Shown here: in pieces, positions 57,701 to 64,000 of the stretch | Numbering within the stretch: position 1 is the first letter of the stretch | Layout of the letters: each line of letters begins with the position of its first letter | NCBI GenBank assembly: GCA_038501625.1 | Contig: JAZAYU010000008.1 | Coordinates: 12,338,938 to 12,402,937, forward strand | Source of the DNA: Corbicula japonica | Taxonomy: Eukaryota > Mollusca > Bivalvia > Venerida > Cyrenidae | DNA length: 64,000 nt | Reading direction: 5' to 3' | Program-made: the position numbers and the translations under genes | The notes under the pieces: model-generated | The model's database searches: none | The model's input: the letters and a program-made list of their open reading frames with translations, nothing else | Told to the model about the DNA's origin: nothing

Positions 57701-59350
57701 GTTCGATACGATTTATATACGATATTGATACGGTTGAGCTCACTCGTGGAGTGGACTTATGTGCGGCTGTATATACGGTCTCGCACGGTCTCACACGGTC
57801 TCTCACGGTCTTGTACGATCGCTAATACAATTATAAACGGACATGGCACTCGTGCCAATTTTTTTAAAATTTTAAAAATCATACACTGCTTTCACGGATA
57901 CACTCGAACGGCCCGAGTGTAACTCGGATATAGCCCACTGTTGGTTCGGTTGTATGTACGGCTTACACAGGTGGCCAACCGTAAAAGCCGTGTGTTCTGT
58001 GTGAGACAGGCTTTAGTTCGAAGGTGATTGAAACGCTTTACATTACGTGGATCACATGACATTCTACTTATCACATGACAGTCTGCTTATCACATGAATA
58101 TCTACTTGTCTTACCATATTCAGTTTTAACACACTGAGCTTCGAATCAATTTTAAGCGTTAAGATTATAAAATGGCATTTACTCAAAACCATTTCGCAGC
58201 ACAAATTTTAAGGTAATACGTTTGCAAAAACTCGGGTATTTGTTAGTTAATGTAAATAATATACTTTAGCAGCATACTCTTGAAATATATAATAAGTTTC
58301 TTCAGCTTCGTAAAAAAATCCTTAATTCAAACAGGATGCGACTAAATATGACATCGTACTTTAAATCAAACACGAGATCAAAAGAAAACTTATCTGTCTC
58401 TTCTTTTTTCTGTTCATTTGCAGTCTTTTTCCCAGATTTAGTAAAAGTCTTCAATATAAAGACAAATATTGCCTCTCAAGAAGCTTTTGACTTCTTCATG
58501 ACAACTTTAAGTAGAGCTTTCTAGGAGAGAAGACAAGAAAACTCTGTAAGTAAAGAGAAACACACGTGGGCACGTAAAATGTATCATTTCAAAAACATTA
58601 ACTCGTTTTGAATTAGACTTTATCTTAGATGTCGCTAGTCGTGAAACAGGAAACATATTAGAAATAAATGTTTCACAGTTTATTAATACGGTAAATTGAA
58701 AATATATTACGTTAAAATCTTTAAAGCTTTTAAATGAAGAGAATTCAAATTTAACTTAATAGAGGAAGTTAACTCTCATTACTTAACAATCTATATGAGA
58801 ACACTTCTTACTTATATCCCATTTAAATGTGTTTTATGTTTCTTCGAGACCAACTTAAATAGCTTATGTTATTAAATTAATGATTTACCCTCAGATCGCC
58901 TGATCATTTAACTGTTGTTTTGTTTTCATGTTGATAAGTACCTTTTCTTTACATAGGGAATACTACAGCTGTTGAAATATAGCACTAAATTTCAAGTAGT
59001 ATTGCAACAGTGTTCAGCAAATAAAAGTGTTGCGTTTCTGTTGTGCTTTATAATTGCAGGGACACCGAGACTTACTGCAGTTGTTAATCAATGCTCACAA
59101 AGGAGAGCTCGGTGACATAAAGGATGGACATGATTATTCAAACACACGAGACGAAATGAAAAGGAGAGGTTCGTGGAGGCCCCTTTAAACGACCTTTCTC
59201 ATGCATCTTCTGTTTAAGAATTGCTTTTTTTCATATTCGTTTATTTCTATTTCAATATGTTTTCCTTTGGTAAAAAAGCAATATATGCATATCAGGAATC
59301 GCCACACTCACAAAACACACCCCCCACGCAGCGAAAAAGAAGAGAGAATA

Positions 59351-59381
<31 letters not shown>

Positions 59382-62300
59382 CATGTTTGTTATAAGTATG
59401 TCAATTAACATAGGTCGCTACAAACAACTAACGAAAAGAGAACCTTTGGGGATACCGCCTTGAAACGGTCAGTGGCAAAACAAATTGCCACTGGGGGTTT
59501 AAACCAGGTTCCAGGATGCACCAACCTCACAACACTTGCCCCAACAGGTTCTGGTATCACAAAACAAGTACAAGTTGTCTTGGTGAAATAACTCCAACCC
59601 ACCTATCGGCTCAACAATGTTGCATGCAAAAGGACACAACCTATAAAACATAAGAAGCTAATAGCATTGCAAAGCCAAATGGCGGGTACTCAATGATCTT
59701 ACCCAGACCAGAGCACCTGGAGTAAAATCAGCAAAAACACGATGACAGGGATAAAAGAAACAAATCGAGCTTCTAGGTCATTTTTATTCAAATGTTATGT
59801 CAGTCAAATACTTCAGAACTTTAGATCATTACAGTTACTGGAAGTATTCACAATGCGGACATTATCAGAACAGTTTGTTAAAGAAGGACGTAAGTACTGG
59901 CGGACGGGCAGCCCAATTAGAAAGGAAACCACTACATTTCGCTGAGGAAATAACCTGATTTAGAAGAAAATAATCGAAACAACAATTTTAAAAAGATTAC
60001 AAACTGTTTATATTGATGCTATTTTGAAATTAATGTAAAACACTTTTATTTATTTGCAATAAATCTTATTTAACTCTATATTTTGTTTTAAGAAAATGGT
60101 GTTTGCTTAGGTGACACGAATGTGTTTATCATTTAATAACTATTTTAATCGGCGTATATAAAGCTTATGCTTTCTATTTTCAGAACAGATTTAAATAGAT
60201 TTTTGATTTCTAAGTATCACAAAAATCAATTATGAATTTTTTATCGCAGGTTTAACCGACGAAGAAGTTCTTATCAATTCTCTCATTTTTATGTTGGCTG
60301 GTTATGACACCACTGCAACCACTTTGCAATGGATTGTCTATGATTTGGTTACAAACCCGGGTTGTCAGCAAAAACTCATTCGGGAAATTGATGATTTAGT
60401 TGGAGATGTAAATACTTTATAGTCTTCTACATCTAGAACTACAATAGTTCTACCTGTACAAACAACCTTTAAAAATTGTAGAATATGTTGGTTGTAATTA
60501 TGAAATTCTTAATGAAATTGTTTTATATTGTCACATTTACTTCCAAAAATAAATAATAGAAATAATAACACACTATCATGCGCTGAGAACTAAGATCAGT
60601 GTGCTGATAACTCGAAATTGAGACTCATTCCAAACAGACCGACGACAAGCTAGAACTTTGGAATTGATCTAAGTAGAGTTTTTGATCTAAAGTTATCACA
60701 AAAGTAGATTACTAAGGAAATACTTAGTGCAGTGCTTCGTCGGTATCTTTGTTTTTTAACAAAATACTTGGCAGAAACAACTTCCCTACACTGTGCCATA
60801 AAATTATACCTAAAAGTTTTGCCTTATTTGAATGAATTATTATATTCACAATATGAAAAATCCAAATCAGGAATAGCCACATTCAGATAGTCAGCCGCTC
60901 CGCACAACATAGAAATGGATGCAAAGAAATGAAACGACAAAGTTATAAAACATGTTTGCAATGTTCTGTGGTTATACATTTACTCAATTTTTACTTACTG
61001 ATTTTCTGTACATCGTAGAATTTGCATAACAAAATTTTATGAAAGTAGAAAATTCGCAGAACAAGAGAAAAGGTTCAAGAAATACCCTTAAGAATTCAAA
61101 AAACAGCTTCGATTCGAACTTAGGAATTACAGAACACTTTAAAATAAACGGACTTGGTTTAACTGATTGTATTTATGACAATTCGCCATACGAGCCGTCA
61201 AGCACCTCTCAAAAGAAAAAAGGCAAATCAGGAAGACCTTTAATCTGACAACACAGTCTCTCTAACACAGCCATATTGTGTAGAATAGAGACGAATAGAA
61301 AACATCGTATATAAGTTATAAATATTAAACGGTCAGTGACAAAGCATATGGGGACGGAGGCGGGGCGATGTTTTACGCAGAGATTGCACAAGCATTAAAA
61401 TTGTCTAATGAAGTTCTCATATGTGCAAACAGGTACAAGTTGCTCTTTGTGAATTACGCCCAACTCACCAAACCTAGTCGATAATGATGAATGCAAGAGA
61501 ACACAAACATAGAAAAAATAATAAGCTGACGCTGAAAGCTCTTATGATTATGTTTATTATTAGCGTATATTAACTGTATATTATATGCGAGCTCTAGCGA
61601 GCGAGCCCCCGAAGGGGGCTCGCGAGCAAGCGAGCTTTTACGGTAATGTGCGTATATGTTATGCCCAACTACCATCGCTTTAAAAAAATTTTAATCCGAA
61701 GCGTTCCGATTGTTCCTCCATGGTCTTGCAAATCTCACGGATACACTCTTCACCGTCATTAGGCTTAAGAGTACCAAATTTTTATTCAATAATTTATTTT
61801 TATTCTTATTTTTAATAAGAAGAAAAGTCAACATAATGCATTTGTAACACAAAATATACGATCATTTTCATAGGTTTTGTTGTTGTTTTTTTAAATAAAA
61901 ATATACATATGACGTAACGTGGAGAACTGTCGCGCGCGCAACTGTCAAATCAGACCGAGGCTGTCAAAACAACATCAACCTTTGCGTCCGCGTCAGTAAA
62001 CTTTCAGCGATTCAGGCTTCAAGACAGATCTCTTTGAAAAGTAGATTTCATTATGTTTTGTACATGTGTTTGTCAAAAATATGCGAAACGTCAACCCATT
62101 GTTTTTCACTTTCGGTTCTGCAGTGCATAAGCATTTTGTTTACATGAATAGGCGATTCGCCCCAAAACGATTCACCCCATGCCGAAGTCCTCATCACAAA
62201 AGTTTGATTTATTCGATAAAATAACAGACGTCACGAAAGTTGCCAGACAGAGGGACCTGACTGTTAAAAATTTGGGTCGGTTTGACATGATTTCTAATGT

Positions 62301-63563
62301 TATCAGGAATGTAAGACAAACAACTGAACTAGAACTTTGACAATTTTAATAATAATCAATAATATCATTTTCCTCAGACTGAGGTGGCCAAATAAGGCAA
62401 AATACAAAAAGGAAAAGCGTTGGCAAAACAACTGAACAAAAGATTTTTGCACATAAACAATGAGAATTTTGCTGTTCATGATATTCCAGAAGATGGTGAC
62501 TTTTTCATATAGATTTCTTAATATTCTCAATAGTATTCCACACCATAATGTCAAAATATTATTTTAGTTTGACCCAGCTCATTTGTGACAACCTAAAAGA
62601 GGCGATTTTAACAAATTTTAAAACTGATACCTGTTTTGTGAAATACAAAAAAAGTCCTGTGCTGCGAATTCCTGGATTTTTTTTTTCAAACCAATATCCA
62701 GCTTACAATCGCAAAATTTAAATTTCATATGGCATGCTGCCAATGTTTACAGTTACTGTATTGATCTCCATTTTGTGAGGTAACGTGTGACGTCATTGCA
62801 ATTGAAACAGAGCAGGGAAGTTCTCAAACGTTATTTTGACTGTCAAATTGTGATATCGACTAACATACAAGGCAAAATGCCTAATGCGGCTCGGGTAATA
62901 TGACACCCAGACCGGCAATATATCCTCACATACCCTTTCAAGGAACCAAATAATTGTTTTATTATACTGCAAAGACTTTTTCAGACTAAAATAATAAAAA
63001 AACATCGATTTTTTCATTTATTTCGCTTATTTCATGCCGAATGGCTTAATTCCCTTCTGAGAACCTCAATAATTACATGTCTGACGTCATTAATTTACCT
63101 GTATGACGTCACATCTATAGAAATTGAATGGACTATCGGTTTGATATTTATTTACCAAATTTGAGAATAATCTGATCGTTTTCAACGTTAAAAAACATAA
63201 CACAAATATTTTCTGTAACAATTTTAATAATCCCTAAGCATACCGCTTTATAATTTACAAGATCGGCTTCAAATTATGCATTTTTACGGAAATTCAAAAC
63301 AAAATGGCGGACGATAACAAAAGGTAGGAGGCCAGAGAGGGAAATTAAGGCACGTGCGTTAATATCTACGGCCGATCCGTAAATACGGATATACATCAAC
63401 GGCACATTATCCAATTAAATTCAAGTAAATTTCTTTGCAGTATAATAATTATATTTATTTACCGTATATTTCAGGCGAAACCAAATTATGACAACGTGTT
63501 AAAGTTGCCCTATCTTGACATGGTCGTAAATGAGACGCTTCGTATGCATCCTCCAGCAAACCG
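48780..63563 (+). CDS. cytochrome P450, CYP3A-like; 3' end outside window; in-frame stop in exon 8
   Basis: This family comprises microsomal heme monooxygenases. Eleven exons: 48780-48853, 49238-49334, 53274-53326, 53888-53984, 55155-55271, 55799-55890, 57158-57309, 58424-58545, 59060-59168, 60250-60407, 63475-63563. All splice phases agree, giving 386 codons plus 2 nt. The chain shows an N-terminal membrane anchor (about residues 8-25), [18 protein letters not shown], the C-helix [19 protein letters not shown], the I-helix [14 protein letters not shown] and the K-helix NETLRMHPP. The heme-cysteine exon lies past the window. Codon 261 is TAG (58522-58524) within SRAF*ERRQENS, where homologous alignment expects a continuous helix. 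Either this allele is a pseudogene or the base is wrong. The exon 9 donor GTTCGT is weak. Introns hold a pogo-type relic, a hairpin MITE, a Tc1-type MITE and other repeats. Confidence 0.92.
49980..50149. mobile_element. palindromic MITE in P450 intron 2
   Basis: Near-perfect arms GAAATAATCAATAGCTTCCG and the inverse run inward through GAATTATCGCAGGATAATTC and CAGCTGCGTA to a short centre near ATATCACTCGGTGTTACGCC. No protein is encoded. Confidence 0.87.
50454..52509 (+). pseudogene. pogo/Tigger-type DDE transposase with C-terminal PHD-like finger, disrupted
   Basis: The main frame begins in exon-like sequence near 50740, after a good acceptor (ggttttcag). A short first exon at 50454-50468 (ATGCTTCGTATAAAG|gtaaga) is possible. 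Order: pipsqueak-type HTH ([17 protein letters not shown]); DDE_1 catalytic aspartates at [17 protein letters not shown] and [10 protein letters not shown]; a basic linker ([18 protein letters not shown]); then a PHD-like finger CCVC...[13 protein letters not shown]...CKCC ending at 52509. Lesions: a one-base shift in an eight-T run near 51411, another shift near 51925-51960 in an A-run, TAATAA at 51952-51957 and TAA at 52324-52326. It sits wholly inside P450 intron 2 on the same strand. TIRs were not identified. Confidence 0.82.
52510..53273. other. P450 intron 2, right part
   Basis: No gene was recognised. An open frame at 52622-52873 ends at a possible donor (aaaaaaggtaagtg) but has no known domain. 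It may be part of the transposon's 3' region. Confidence 0.35.
54866..54965. repeat. dispersed repeat, copy 2 (5' part), with a diverged 3' part upstream
   Basis: ATATGCATATCAGGAATTGC, CCTCCCCACACAGTCAAAAA and a GA-rich tract match 19838-19930. A diverged 3' part of the same family (GGTTTTAACCAGGTTCTAGA, then CCAGGAGTTAAATCAGCAAA) lies just upstream at about 54390-54720. Both are in P450 intron 4. Confidence 0.7.
56132..56693. mobile_element. Tc1/mariner-type MITE in P450 intron 6
   Basis: The 28-bp terminal inverted repeats CACTACTCAAAAGTTCTAAA (then CCGCCACT) and the inverse are flanked by TA on both sides. Length 562 bp. No transposase frame remains. Confidence 0.88.
56935..57157 (+). repeat. 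degenerate copies of the exon 7 acceptor region
   Basis: TTTTAGTTAACTCTATGGCT, CTTTAGTTAACTCTCTGGTT and TTTAATTAACCCTTTAGTTA, each followed by ACAC-type text, precede the true acceptor TCTTAGGTTACTGTCTGGTT at 57153. Spacing is irregular (about 110, 63 and 36 bp). The similarity includes about 20 bases that are exonic in the last copy. Confidence 0.55.
57361..58008. mobile_element. TIR element with TACGGT-rich core in P450 intron 7
   Basis: The 18-bp inverted ends TGTCTCACACAGAACACA and the inverse are 648 bp apart. The interior is dense in YACGGT words (for example GTACGGTCTAGTACGGTCTG, TCGCACGGTCTCACACGGTC). No protein was recognised; open frames here are repeat by-products. Confidence 0.75.
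58522..58524 (+). other. in-frame TAG in P450 exon 8 (codon 261)
   Basis: Exon 8 reads ...AGT AGA GCT TTC TAG GAG AGA AGA CAA GAA AAC TCT|gtaagt. The same frame before and after is clearly P450, and both flanking exons splice in phase. No alternative donor or acceptor removes the codon while keeping the downstream frame. Confidence 0.85.
59281..59690. repeat. dispersed repeat, copy 3 (longest)
   Basis: ATATGCATATCAGGAATCGC, an AG microsatellite (about 59356-59382), GAAACGGTCAGTGGCAAAAC, GGGGGTTTAAACCAGGTTCC and CACAACACTTGCCCCAACAG follow in the order seen at 19838-20045. It lies in P450 intron 9. Further weak copies are at 60850-60915 and 61325-61500. Confidence 0.75.
60408..63474. other. 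P450 intron 10
   Basis: No nested gene was recognised in this 3.1-kb intron. It contains repeat fragments (about 60850-60915 and 61325-61500) and a GC-rich hairpin at 61599-61630. A 69-codon open frame at 61039-61248 is rich in Lys and Ser and has no known domain. Confidence 0.5.
61599..61630. repeat. GC-rich hairpin
   Basis: GAGCGAGCCCCC and GGGGGCTCGC pair around a GAA loop, within a block of repeated GCGAGC words, in otherwise AT-rich intron. Its role is unknown. Confidence 0.6.
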
Positions 63564-64000
63564 GTAACGTTTCTTGTTTGTTTTAAAGTTTCATTAAAAG
63601 AATATTCGGATTTCAAGCTGTTATTGTGAAGGACATTACAATAATTAAATAAAAATTAAGTTAAAAGAAAAATCAACAACTTATTTAAATCACTTTAAAC
63701 AATATTAATTGCAGATTGTTGAGTAAATGCTTATTATGGTGTTACATAAATACTTAAATATACATGTGTTTTGTAAGATTATACACCATATTTCCAAATA
63801 TGACTTATTTTGACCCCATCGTACTATTGATAGCGTTATGATGAATATTATGAAGAATAGAGTTTATCATAATTTTAATACATAAAAGGAAACAGATTTG
63901 GGTGGACATTTTGAAAGTACTAAAGTTGGAAAAATTAAAACCAAGATGAGGAAAACAAACGTAAAGAACTTTTTCAATATTTGGGAACGATTAAACATAT
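63564..64000. other. P450 intron 11, start
   Basis: Follows the donor CG|gtaacg after the K-helix exon. No exon was found before the window ends. The heme-binding region of the P450 must lie further right. Confidence 0.6.

Noticed and set aside
57141..57922. Open frames of about 140 codons overlapping and following P450 exon 7
   Set aside because: Beyond 57309 they read through intron and a TACGGT-rich TIR element. Only 57158-57309 is P450 sequence.
61039..61248. Lys/Ser-rich 69-codon frame in P450 intron 10
   Set aside because: No known domain, no visible splice context, and within a repeat-bearing intron. Not enough to call a gene.

Overview
This window is animal nuclear DNA, AT-rich and full of introns, tandem repeats and hairpin-forming transposon relics. 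The actin sequences, one phase-0 intron after actin codon 42, the CYP3A-like cytochrome P450 and the abundance of palindromic MITEs point to a lophotrochozoan, most likely a bivalve mollusc. That assignment is an inference; nothing in the window names the species.

Layout. 1-4.6 kb holds no recognisable gene, only old repeats. 4.7-24.1 kb is a tandem cluster of four actin genes, all on the minus strand. Each has a 126-nt first coding exon and a 1005-nt second exon, encoding 376 residues. Three have a perfect CCATATATGG serum response element (CArG box) upstream and the third gene has CCTTATATGG. A 35-bp minisatellite of about 2.2 kb lies between actins 1 and 2. Transposon copies sit in the actin 2 intron and between the genes. 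A fifth CArG/TATA pair at 27.6 kb has no actin behind it.

29.9-34.8 kb is a two-exon carotenoid oxygenase gene (BCO/RPE65 family) on the minus strand. Its first exon encodes a signal peptide, so the product is predicted to enter the secretory pathway. 36.6-41.4 kb is a 68-bp satellite array. 41.6-45.2 kb is a patch of mobile elements: CCGTGT-rich foldback elements, an internally deleted Tc1/mariner copy that keeps a short open frame, and a TIR element with a LINE inserted in it. 48.8 kb to beyond the right edge is a plus-strand CYP3A-like P450 gene. Eleven exons are visible; the heme-cysteine exon lies outside the window. Exon 8 carries an in-frame TAG. Intron 2 of this gene contains a decayed pogo/Tigger-type transposase with a PHD-like finger, and other introns contain MITEs and a dispersed repeat.

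The actins form one functional unit, muscle and/or cytoskeletal actin apparently under SRF-type control. The carotenoid oxygenase and the P450 are independent neighbours. I found no new multi-gene system. The most notable items are the secreted carotenoid oxygenase, the P450 nonsense codon, the HTH-plus-tail Tc1 derivative, the orphan actin-type promoter and the patchy sequence sharing among the actins.
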